From the NCBI GenBank assembly GCA_045644725.1, contig JAZRHK010000067.1, forward strand, positions 1 to 25,362: 25,362 nt of DNA. The letters are read 5' to 3'. Shown in pieces: positions 7,555 through 15,600 of the stretch. A program made the translations under genes and the position numbers. Source of the stretch: CAAGNP01 sp045644725 (GTDB lineage: Bacteria; Bacteroidota; Bacteroidia; Bacteroidales; UBA932). Position 1 is the first letter of the stretch. Every line of letters begins with the position of its first letter. The notes under the pieces were generated by a model. The model ran no database searches and was not told where the DNA came from. It saw only the letters and a program-made list of their open reading frames with translations.

Positions 7555-8695
7555 AAAAATACGGTTCAAATGGTGGTGGTTACCCATATTGCTTTTCATT
7601 TTGTTGATTGTAGCAGCAAGAGGAGATGATTACATAGAAGTGCATGTTACAACACCTGAAATGGGCTCAATATCCGAGTCAATACCAGCCAATGGAAAAG
7701 TAAGGCCAGTCTCAGAAATATATATTTCCCCTGATGTCTCTGGAGAGATCGTGGAGATATTTTTTCAAGAAGGGGACTTTGTACATAAAGGTGAACTCCT
7801 GCTTAAAATTAAGCCTGACATCTATATGTCAATTCTGGAGCAGAGCACAGCGGCCCTCAAAATTGCCCAAACTCAATTTTCCCAACAGCAGGCCACATTG
7901 AACCAGGCCAGTCTCCATTTTGAAAGATGCAAGCTACTCTATGAAAAGGGGGTTATATCATTATCCGAATATGAGGATTCTGAAGTCCAGCATACAATTG
8001 CACGTCAGGGGATGGAAACTGCAGGATTTCAGATCCAGAGTGCTAAGGCATCTGTCAAGGAGGCTCGCGAGAACCTGGCAAAGACCTCTATTTACTCACC
8101 AATGGAGGGGACCATTACACAGCTGCTGGTTGGGAAAGGTGAACGGGTAGTAGGAACTTCCCAGATGGCAGGTACCCAAATAATGAGGATAGCAGATATG
8201 TCACAAATGGAGGTGGTGGTGGAAATAAACGAGAATGACATATTCAAGATATCAGAAGGGGATAGTGCCACAATACGTCTCGATGCCTTCAGAGGGGTAG
8301 AATTTGATGGCCTTGTCACACAAATTGCCAACACATCCAAAAGGGGGGGCTATACTTCTGAGCAGATAGCCTCTTTTGAAGTGAATATAATGATAATGGG
8401 ACACATCCCACAATTAAAACCAGGCATGTCTGCATCTGCAACCATATACACAGAGAAAAAAGATAATATTATTACCATTCCTCTTAGATGTATAAACTCA
8501 AATGGTTGTATATTTGTAATCAAAAATAACAATGCTTCTGTGGAAGAGAGGAAGGTGACTACCGGCATACAGGATCTCCACAATATTGAGATACTTAAAG
8601 GTGTGGGGCTGGATGAAAAGGTGGTCATTGCACCATACGAAGCAATCAACAAAAATTTGACTGACAATGGAAAAGTTCATATTGATAGAGACTAG
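7541..8695 (+). CDS. HlyD-family periplasmic adaptor
   Basis: A 384-aa membrane-fusion protein linking the inner-membrane exporter to the TolC-like channel. It has one N-terminal membrane anchor (WWLPILLFILLIVAA, about 11-26), a first half-lipoyl segment (GEIVEIFFQEGDFVHKGELL), a long alpha-helical hairpin (about 85-180, Q- and A-rich), a second half-lipoyl segment (SIYSPMEGTITQLLVGKGERV), and beta-barrel and membrane-proximal domains to the end. It resembles the MacA/RND-type adaptors that Bacteroidota also use for ABC exporters. The start is GTG 7541, 14 bases inside the TolC-like gene; the frame is closed upstream by a TAG at 7526, and the next Met would delete the membrane anchor. Its 3' end overlaps tsaB by 29 bases. 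Confidence 0.9.
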   Translation: MWAIRKIRFKWWWLPILLFILLIVAARGDDYIEVHVTTPEMGSISESIPANGKVRPVSEIYISPDVSGEIVEIFFQEGDFVHKGELLLKIKPDIYMSILEQSTAALKIAQTQFSQQQATLNQASLHFERCKLLYEKGVISLSEYEDSEVQHTIARQGMETAGFQIQSAKASVKEARENLAKTSIYSPMEGTITQLLVGKGERVVGTSQMAGTQIMRIADMSQMEVVVEINENDIFKISEGDSATIRLDAFRGVEFDGLVTQIANTSKRGGYTSEQIASFEVNIMIMGHIPQLKPGMSASATIYTEKKDNIITIPLRCINSNGCIFVIKNNNASVEERKVTTGIQDLHNIEILKGVGLDEKVVIAPYEAINKNLTDNGKVHIDRD

Positions 8696-9365
8696 CACGG
8701 ATGCATGTTCAGTGGCTCTTGCAGAAGGTGACAAAGTTATTTCATACGATTATGTGCAGGAGTTCAAGGCCCATGCCAGGCTTCTCATCCCTATGATTGA
8801 GAAGATCCTCAAAGAGGCTTCCTTATCATTTGGAGATTGTTCTGCAGTAGCTGTCAGCGAAGGTCCCGGCTCATATACAGGTCTCAGAGTAGGAGTATCA
8901 TCTGCCAAAGGGATATGCTATGGAGCGGGCATTCCATTGCTGAGTGTTCCCACCCTGGATATTCTGGCCCAAATGGGTCTTGAAAAAGTCACCTCGGAAA
9001 ATGCAGTAATAGTTCCAATGCTGGACGCCAGAAGAATGGAGGTTTATACTGCCGTCTACAATTGCAATGGACAAAAGATATCAGATGTCAGAGCTGAAAT
9101 TCTGGATGAAAACAGTTTTGGGGATTTATTTGACAATTATGATCAGGTCATCTTCATCGGGGATGGTGCCGAGAAATTTGAATCATGCTTGGATAAGGTT
9201 AAAAAAGGCAAATCCATCATAATAGGATGTCGCCCTGATGCCAGATATATGGCAAAGGCTGCCATGGCTGCATACAATAAAAAAGAGTTCAAAGACATAG
9301 CGTACTTTGAACCCTTCTATCTTAAGGATTTCGTTGCCGGTGTAAGCAAGAAATCACTTATCTGA
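8667..9365 (+). CDS. tsaB: tRNA threonylcarbamoyladenosine biosynthesis protein TsaB
   Basis: A 232-aa protein of the ASKHA fold. TsaB partners TsaD (with TsaE and TsaC) in making the t6A37 modification of ANN-decoding tRNAs in the cytoplasm. Hallmarks are the N-terminal ILIETSTDACSVALA and GPGSYTGLR at 66-74, then GLRVGVSSAKGI; length is normal. The ATG is 29 bases inside hlyD and I find no internal promoter just upstream, so it is probably co-transcribed with the bacteriocin-like cassette. That is odd for a housekeeping and usually essential gene. Its 3' end overlaps the stop region of the convergent lipoprotein gene by 8 bases. Confidence 0.94.
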   Translation: MEKFILIETSTDACSVALAEGDKVISYDYVQEFKAHARLLIPMIEKILKEASLSFGDCSAVAVSEGPGSYTGLRVGVSSAKGICYGAGIPLLSVPTLDILAQMGLEKVTSENAVIVPMLDARRMEVYTAVYNCNGQKISDVRAEILDENSFGDLFDNYDQVIFIGDGAEKFESCLDKVKKGKSIIIGCRPDARYMAKAAMAAYNKKEFKDIAYFEPFYLKDFVAGVSKKSLI

Positions 9366-10506
9366 CTAGTCTCGAGATAATTTTCTCCAATTTATCTGTA
9401 TCATAGACATCTTTCTCCACAATATTACCGTTCTTGTCTATGATATACATGGCCGGTATTCTGGTTACATTGTAAAGGTTTAGTGTACCTGTCATATTTC
9501 CAGGATCACATACGCTCACCCACTCCAGTCCTTGTGACTTCACTTGAGTGGCCCATGCGGTCTTGTCTGCATCAGCACAAACCTGATACACCTCCATCCC
9601 TTTGTTTTTATATTTGTTATAAATCTCCTTAAGTTCAACATTGAATATTTTGTGGGTAGGCTCTGTGGTTGACCAGAAAGAGAGGACAATTACCTTTCCG
9701 TCCAACTCTGACAAATTGCGCACCTTGGCATTCTGGTCATAAAGACTGATGTCAGGATAGTTTGTCTCATCCACATTCTGCATTTTTGACCCCAGAGTCA
9801 AAAAACCTTCCCTACGTTTGATATCATCTGCCAAAGATGTAACATATGGAGAGTTTGGATATACGGTACTCAAAGAGTCATATACTGCCTTGAAAATGAA
9901 AACATCATTGATTTCACCGAACAATGGAAGGTCAGCAGAGAGTCTCTGATAGATTACGGGGATAACAGTAATTGATTTTGAATTGCTGTACAGATATTTG
10001 GTAGCCTGCTGTTTATGATGGACAAAAAGTCTGGTCAATTCAGTTGTAACCTCCTTTGCCCTTTTTTCGTTTTTGGCAAGTTGGGCATTGATGAGCTCTT
10101 CTGAAAGCGCATTGACTTTTCTCAACACTTCATCATTTCCCTTTTCCAACTCTGAATATTTGACAGCCTCTTCAGAACCCGTTAAAGACACAACTCCATC
10201 TTTAAGGGTTGCTTCCACTGACAAATTATCGCCATTCTGTAGGACAATTGATGCAAATTTGTTTGTCCCGTTGAGAAAATAGTAAAAGTCAGGCGAACCT
10301 GGGTTGCAAGTCGTTTCAAATGTGGCTTTCTTACCTTTTACATATATAGTATCCACCACATTGACCCTATTGACAGACAATTTTGCAACAACAACCTCGG
10401 TGCTGTCCACTGCATCTGATATATTGAAAGATACTTTGGCTTTATTGTCTGAAGAACATGATGCTACCGCAAGTAGCACAAAAAGCAATAGTACAATTTT
10501 TTTCAT
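9358..10506 (-). CDS. Thioredoxin-fold lipoprotein with DUF4369-like N-terminus, CXXC lost
   Basis: A 382-aa predicted lipoprotein: signal LLLFVLLAVASC with lipidation at C17. The N-terminal part (about 20-125) looks like the DUF4369 beta domain common before thioredoxin domains in Bacteroidota. A helical linker rich in E and K follows (about 125-235), then a TlpA/AhpC-TSA-like thioredoxin domain (about 245-382) with DLGKVIVLSFW-type entry (LDGKVIVLSFWS) and the cis-proline region TRIPAMYIIDKNGNIV. The redox motif after W278 reads STTEP in place of CxxCx, so both catalytic cysteines are absent and ordinary thiol-disulfide chemistry is unlikely. It may act as a chaperone or binding protein; its function is unknown. 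It lies 3 bases after the HIT gene and is last in the minus-strand run. Confidence 0.85.
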   Translation of the reverse strand: MKKIVLLLFVLLAVASCSSDNKAKVSFNISDAVDSTEVVVAKLSVNRVNVVDTIYVKGKKATFETTCNPGSPDFYYFLNGTNKFASIVLQNGDNLSVEATLKDGVVSLTGSEEAVKYSELEKGNDEVLRKVNALSEELINAQLAKNEKRAKEVTTELTRLFVHHKQQATKYLYSNSKSITVIPVIYQRLSADLPLFGEINDVFIFKAVYDSLSTVYPNSPYVTSLADDIKRREGFLTLGSKMQNVDETNYPDISLYDQNAKVRNLSELDGKVIVLSFWSTTEPTHKIFNVELKEIYNKYKNKGMEVYQVCADADKTAWATQVKSQGLEWVSVCDPGNMTGTLNLYNVTRIPAMYIIDKNGNIVEKDVYDTDKLEKIISRLVR

Positions 10507-10509
10507 CGG

Positions 10510-10905
10510 TTACTCAAATGATTGTGATATTTTTTCTGCAATTTCTTTAAATGTTTCTGGAGTAAGGGAGAGTTTGGCTTTTCTGAAGTCCATATCCCCT
10601 TCACTCTGAAGTGGTACAAGGTGGATATGTGCATGAGGCACCTCCATACCCAATACAGCAACGCCTACCCTCTGGCATGGAATCGTTTTCTTGATAGCAG
10701 CAGCCACCCTTTTTGCAAAGAGAAAAAGATCCTTGTACTCCTGATCATCAATATCAAAGATGTAATCTGTCTCTTTCTTGGGAATTACCAGAGTATGTCC
10801 TTGTGCCAATGGGTTGATATCCAGGAAAGCATAGAATCTGTCACTCTCTGCCACTTTGTATGAGGGAATTTCCCCTTCAACTATTCTTGTAAAAATTGTT
10901 GCCAT
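10510..10905 (-). CDS. HIT family protein (histidine triad nucleotide-binding hydrolase)
   Basis: A 131-aa cytoplasmic HIT protein, near the family's usual 110-140 aa. The histidine triad is HAHIHLVP at 91-98, with H95 the expected nucleotidyl-accepting nucleophile and H93 and H91 as partners. An N-terminal IFTRIVEGEIPSYKV and LAQGHTLVIPKKE are typical of HINT-branch members, which hydrolyse purine nucleoside phosphoramidates. The frame extends 10 codons upstream, but ATG 10905 gives the conserved MATIFTRIV start and leaves 4 bases after greA. It sits between greA and the lipoprotein gene in one transcription unit. Confidence 0.92.
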   Translation of the reverse strand: MATIFTRIVEGEIPSYKVAESDRFYAFLDINPLAQGHTLVIPKKETDYIFDIDDQEYKDLFLFAKRVAAAIKKTIPCQRVGVAVLGMEVPHAHIHLVPLQSEGDMDFRKAKLSLTPETFKEIAEKISQSFE

Positions 10906-10909
10906 GGTA

Positions 10910-11380
10910 TTAAATGGAGATATCCAATACTTCAAACTTCAAAATTCCTGAAGGTACCACTACCTCCACAACATCACCTTTCTTTCTTCCGATAAGAGCT
11001 TTACCGATAGGTGTAGCGGCAGCAAGCTTACCCTCTCTGAAATTGGCTTCACTTTCTCCGACCAATGTGTACTCAACTGTAGTATTGTTGACAAGATTTT
11101 TCAATTTTACCTTGTTGAGCATTTGAATCTGCTCTGTATTGATGCGTGACTCATCAATTACCCTTGCATTTGCAATTGTATTTTCAAGTTTTGAAATTTT
11201 CAACTCCAATAGGCCTTGTGCCTCTTTTGCAGCATCATATTCTGCATTTTCAGATAAGTCACCCTTATCCCTTGCCTCAGCAATCTGTTTTGATATGACA
11301 GGTCGCTGAGCCACCAGCTGAGCAAGCTCCGCTTTCAATTTCTCCAGCCCTTCAGCTGTTACATAGTGAATTTCAGACAT
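10910..11380 (-). CDS. greA: Transcription elongation factor GreA
   Basis: A 156-aa protein (family norm about 158) that rescues backtracked RNA polymerase by stimulating transcript cleavage. The N-terminal coiled coil includes VTAEGLEKLKAELAQL and the tip EARDKGDLSENAEYDAAKEAQ with the acidic D and E residues that enter the polymerase secondary channel. The C-terminal FKBP-like domain has PIGKALIGRKKGDVVEVVVP. It lies 27 bases after the small membrane protein gene and 4 bases before the HIT gene, and is probably read from the promoter at 11779-11809. Confidence 0.97.
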   Translation of the reverse strand: MSEIHYVTAEGLEKLKAELAQLVAQRPVISKQIAEARDKGDLSENAEYDAAKEAQGLLELKISKLENTIANARVIDESRINTEQIQMLNKVKLKNLVNNTTVEYTLVGESEANFREGKLAAATPIGKALIGRKKGDVVEVVVPSGILKFEVLDISI

Positions 11381-11407
11381 AATATTTTCTTATTCTTTAT
11401 TTTCTAT

Positions 11408-11758
11408 TCAATATTCTTTATACTTGGGGCTCATCACCTCAGAGTATATTACAAGTTTCTTCTTTTCTTCCCTGCTCATACCTTTCCCCACAATGAGCTC
11501 TGCATTATTATCCGCATCCGGTTTCTCAGTATGAGTATTATTTACTGAGACTTCTTTTATTTGCGGACTTTCATATTTATCTTTTTGCGCTTCAACCGCC
11601 TCAACCTCCTCAATCAAATCCTCCTGATCAAATCCCAATTCTGAAAGGAACTCTTCAATGGTATTCTCTTTCTTTTTACCCTTTCCTTTATTGCCTAGAA
11701 TAATGGGTAAAATAAAAAAAGCGACCATTGCCAGGACCGATATCCAAGATTCTCCCAT
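11408..11758 (-). CDS. Small membrane-anchored protein of unknown function
   Basis: A 116-aa protein I do not recognise as a named family; similar short anchored proteins occur in Bacteroidales. It has one N-terminal transmembrane helix (WISVLAMVAFFILPIILG, about 5-22), then a lysine-rich stop (KGKGKKK) implying the rest faces the cytoplasm. A highly acidic, probably coiled or disordered region follows (about 30-70, IEEFLSELGFDQEDLIEEVE), and a conserved-looking tail containing MSREEKKKLVIYSEVMSPKY. The tail looks like an interaction motif, by inference only. It is first in a likely unit with greA, the HIT gene and the lipoprotein gene, behind a near-perfect promoter. Confidence 0.75.
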   Translation of the reverse strand: MGESWISVLAMVAFFILPIILGNKGKGKKKENTIEEFLSELGFDQEDLIEEVEAVEAQKDKYESPQIKEVSVNNTHTEKPDADNNAELIVGKGMSREEKKKLVIYSEVMSPKYKEY

Positions 11759-11778
11759 AATAACCTGAAGTTTATGTA

Positions 11779-11809
11779 CAAATGTACTAAATTATGGGTT
11801 TATAACAAA
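11779..11809 (-). promoter_or_regulatory. Bacteroidetes-type promoter for the small membrane protein-greA unit
   Basis: On the minus strand TTTG (11809-11806) is followed after 19 bases by TACATTTG (11786-11779), matching the Bacteroidetes -33/-7 consensus TTTG and TAnnTTTG. The -33 box lies in the last codons of ribF. The -7 box is 20 bases before ATG 11758. The -7 box also lies inside a short inverted repeat, GTACA-AA-TGTAC. This is the best promoter match in the window. Confidence 0.7.
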
Positions 11810-12673
11810 TTCTTTATCCTTAGAAATTTGCTCTTTCAACTCCTCCATTGAACCAAATTTCTTCTCATCCCTGATTTTGTTCACAAATTCTATGCTCATG
11901 TCCAGACCATAGATATCCTCATCAAAGTCAAGTATATGTGTTTCAATTGTTCTGCTCTGATTATCCCCCACTGTCGGTCTGTTACCAATATTGCAAATCC
12001 CTCTGTAATCCCGTCCCAGCACATGGACATCCACCAAATATACACCATTTCCTGGAACAAGTTTAAGAGGTTCATACAATTCCATGTTTGCAGTCGGGAA
12101 ACCAATGGTCCTTCCCAATTGCTTACCGGAAACAACGACACCATGCAGACGGTACTTATAGCCGAGCAGTTCAGATGCACATCGTACATCCCCATCCTGA
12201 AGTGTTGCCCTTATTTTGGTGGAGCTGACCATCTTCTCCCCAAGATGCACTTCCTCTATCCTAATGGTCTCTATCCCCAGAGAAGCAGCTATTTCACGCA
12301 TCTGTTCCTGGGTCTGAAGAGAGGAATTCCCCAACCTATGGTCATAACCGATAACCAAAGTTGAGACATTGTACATCTTTACAAGATACTCCTCCATAAA
12401 CTCCTTGGTGCTGAGTTTGCTGAACTCCCGTGAGAAATTGACCACATGAAAGTGGTCAATTCCCAATGAGAGTATCCTTTCCCTCTTTTCATCGAGGGTA
12501 TTCAGCAATCTTAGCGAGTGTGCATCCTGTTGCAGTACTGTTCTAGGATGAGGCCAGAAAGTGATCACAGCACTCTCCGCCTGTCTCTCGGCAGCTATCT
12601 TGAGCAGACTATCGAGAACAGCACGGTGCCCACCATGCACCCCATCAAAGAAACCGGTAGCTGCTACAACCAT
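11792..12673 (-). CDS. ribF: Bifunctional riboflavin kinase / FAD synthetase
   Basis: A 293-aa bifunctional enzyme making FMN from riboflavin and then FAD from FMN. The N-terminal FMN adenylyltransferase domain has GFFDGVHGGHR at 7-17 (the GxFDGVHxGH nucleotide-binding motif) and the SSTKIRATLQDGDV region near 150. The C-terminal riboflavin kinase domain has GRTIGFPTANM and GICNIGNRPTV. The start lies only six residues before the nucleotide motif, a shorter N-terminus than many RibF proteins, but a stop codon closes the frame four codons upstream, so ATG 12673 is the only choice. It overlaps the end of the preceding synthase/phosphorylase gene by 10 bases. Confidence 0.95.
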   Translation of the reverse strand: MVVAATGFFDGVHGGHRAVLDSLLKIAAERQAESAVITFWPHPRTVLQQDAHSLRLLNTLDEKRERILSLGIDHFHVVNFSREFSKLSTKEFMEEYLVKMYNVSTLVIGYDHRLGNSSLQTQEQMREIAASLGIETIRIEEVHLGEKMVSSTKIRATLQDGDVRCASELLGYKYRLHGVVVSGKQLGRTIGFPTANMELYEPLKLVPGNGVYLVDVHVLGRDYRGICNIGNRPTVGDNQSRTIETHILDFDEDIYGLDMSIEFVNKIRDEKKFGSMEELKEQISKDKEFVINP

Positions 12674-15600
12674 CTTACAAGTTCAAAATCTTGACGGTGA
12701 GGAAGTTTGTCGCTCTTGGCAAAGATTCTGCCGGCGATCTGGTATGCACCTGTAGTATTTGGAACGATAGTCGATGAGTATGTAGCTACACCATTTTCAA
12801 TCTTCTCAAAATCAAATGTGTAAACACCCTCTTTGACATATCTTCCTTTGGCATTCTGACGGGCATATACCAACTCAAATCCGATATCATTAGGATCCAT
12901 ATCACCTACGAATACAGAGACGTATGATTTGAACTCCTTGCCCAGAAGCAATTGTCCTTGTGCATCGTTCATGAAATTCGACTCACGAATCTCAAGCTGC
13001 TCCCAGCCTTTACGCATTTTCCTCTTCCAAAGTGCGATCTCTCTCGCCTCTGCATAGTCTGATGCGATAAGTTTGCCGGCTCTTGCTGCAAGTGGTTTGT
13101 AATATTTGTCAATATAATCGTTGAACATTCTGTTGGTAGTGAAGTCACATGCTACCTTGGCAATACAGTTTTTGATGATTTTGATCCACTCTGTAGGGAT
13201 ACCTGTCACAGGATTTACATCATAGTATGTAGGTGCGATTTCACTCTCGATAATATTGTAGATGGTAGCTGCATCCAATTCATCCTGGAAGTTCTGGTCA
13301 TCATATGTCCTCTCCTGAGGAAGTGCCCAGCCTGCACCCTCCTTGTAACCTTCTACCCACCAGCCGTCAAGTACAGAGAAGTGCATTACACCGTTCATAG
13401 CTGCTTTCTCTCCTGATGTACCTGAAGCCTCGAGAGGTCTTGTAGGGTTGTTCATCCATACGTCTACACCTTGAACAAGATATTTTGCGATGTTGATGTC
13501 GTAGTTTGGTACAAATACGATCTTGCCGATAAACTGAGGCATCTTTGAGATGTCCACGATCTTCTTGATCAAATCGCTGCCGGCCTTGTCTGCAGGGTGA
13601 GCCTTACCTGCAAACAGGAATTGTACAGGTCTCTTGGGATTGTTTACAATCGCTGAAAGTCTGTCCAAATCTCTGAATAGAAGGTGTGCTCTCTTATATG
13701 TAGCGAAACGTCTTGCAAAACCGATGGTCAATACGTCGTCCCTTAGGGTTCTCTTGATCTCCACGATATGTTGTGGTGAGTAGTGGCTTGAAACAGTAGG
13801 GTCAGAAAGCTGCTTCTTGACAGCTTTGATAAGTCTCTGACGAAGTTCCTGACGGACACTCATAATCTCAGCATCTTTCACTTCATAGATACCGTTGAAG
13901 CACTCTTTGTCATATTTGTGTGATTTGAATTCATCACCGAATACTCTGGCGTGGATCTCCTTCCATTGTGGAGCTGTCCAGGTAGGATAGTGTACACCAT
14001 TGGTTACATAACCCACATGGTTCTCTTCTGGAAGATAACCGGGCCACATGCTTGCCAGGATATCCTGACTCACTTTGCCGTGCAGCCAGCTCACACCGTT
14101 AACCTCCTGAGAGATGTTGCAGGCAAGATTACTCATAGAGAATTTCTCATTCTGGTCGTATGGATTGTTCTTACCGAGGGACATGAGTGTATCCCAGCCA
14201 ATCTTCAGTCTCTCAGGATAGTGTGAGATATATTTTCTCAAAAGATCCTCGTGGAAAGCATCGTGACCTGCAGGAACAGGGGTATGAGTAGTAAATAGTG
14301 ATGAAGCTCTCACTACCTCCAATGCTTCGTCATAAGAGAGGTTGTCGTTGTTGATATACTCTCTAAGTCTCTCCAGACCGGTAAATGCAGCGTGACCCTC
14401 ATTGCAATGGTATACATCTGCATCTAGACCCAAAGCACGCATAGCTCTGATACCACCTACACCCAAAAGAAGCTCTTGTTTCAGACGGTTCTCCCAGTCC
14501 CCACCATATAGATGGTAGGTAACCTGACGGTCCTCCGGAAGGTTTGCATCGTAATCTGTATCCAAAAGGTAAAGTTCTGTTCTACCTACATCCACTCTCC
14601 ATAGTCTTGCATATATATTTCTGCCAGGGAATGCTACTGAGATGGTAACCCATTTGTCCTCTGCGTCTCTCACTGGAACAGCAGGTATTTTCATAAAGTC
14701 CTGAGGCTCGTAGTCAGCAATCTGATCGCCATATCCTGAAAGTTTCTGATTGAAATAACCATATCTGTATAGCAGACCGATACCTATCATATTTACATTC
14801 AGGTCACTTGACTCTTTCAAATAGTCACCAGCCAGAATGCCAAGACCACCGGAATAGATCTTAAGTGATGCGTCAAGACCATACTCCATACAGAAGTATG
14901 CTATTGAAGCACCCTCACGATGATTCTTAGCTTCCATATACTCATTGAACAAAGCTGCCACTTTATCCAATTGGCGGACGAATTTCTCGTTTTTCTCCAA
15001 TTGCTGGTATTGCTCATATGACAGATGGTCAAGAAGCGCTATAGGGTTACGACCCAATGCTACCCACAACTCTTTATCAATGCTCTTAAACAAATCCATT
15101 GCTTCCTGGTTCCAGCACCACCATAGATTCTTTGAGATTATATCCAGATATCTCAATCTCTCAGGTATGTTCCTTGTCACCAATACTCTGTTCCAGGAAG
15201 GTGTTCCTACGTCAATTTTCTTATATGTCATACTTTTTATATTGTTTTTTTCAGGGAATTTCCCTTTTCTTTCTATTACTCTCTCTATTGCCAAAGAGTA
15301 TGCCTCTTTGTAAAATTTCAAATTATTTCGCCACAATGCTATCTCTGAGACAGATTTGGCATTGTCTCTGTATTTTTTCTCCCCTTTCTTGTCAAGAGAA
15401 GATACCTCCACTATCTTTTCACATACACCATCCACCACCTCTGAATAGTTGGACTCTCCCCTTTCTATTACAGAGATACCAGGATGATCCTTAGTATAGT
15501 ATTCATTTACCCATAGTCCAAAACCTGCAAGCGTAGTAGTGACTGTAGGGACCTTGAAAGCCAGTGACTCAAGAGGTGTGTACCCCCACGGCTCATAGTA

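Noticed and set aside
9358..9384. Hairpin TTATCT/AGATAA with T-rich tail at the convergent gene ends
   Set aside because: Only 6 A/T-rich base pairs with an 11-base loop, too weak to call a terminator.
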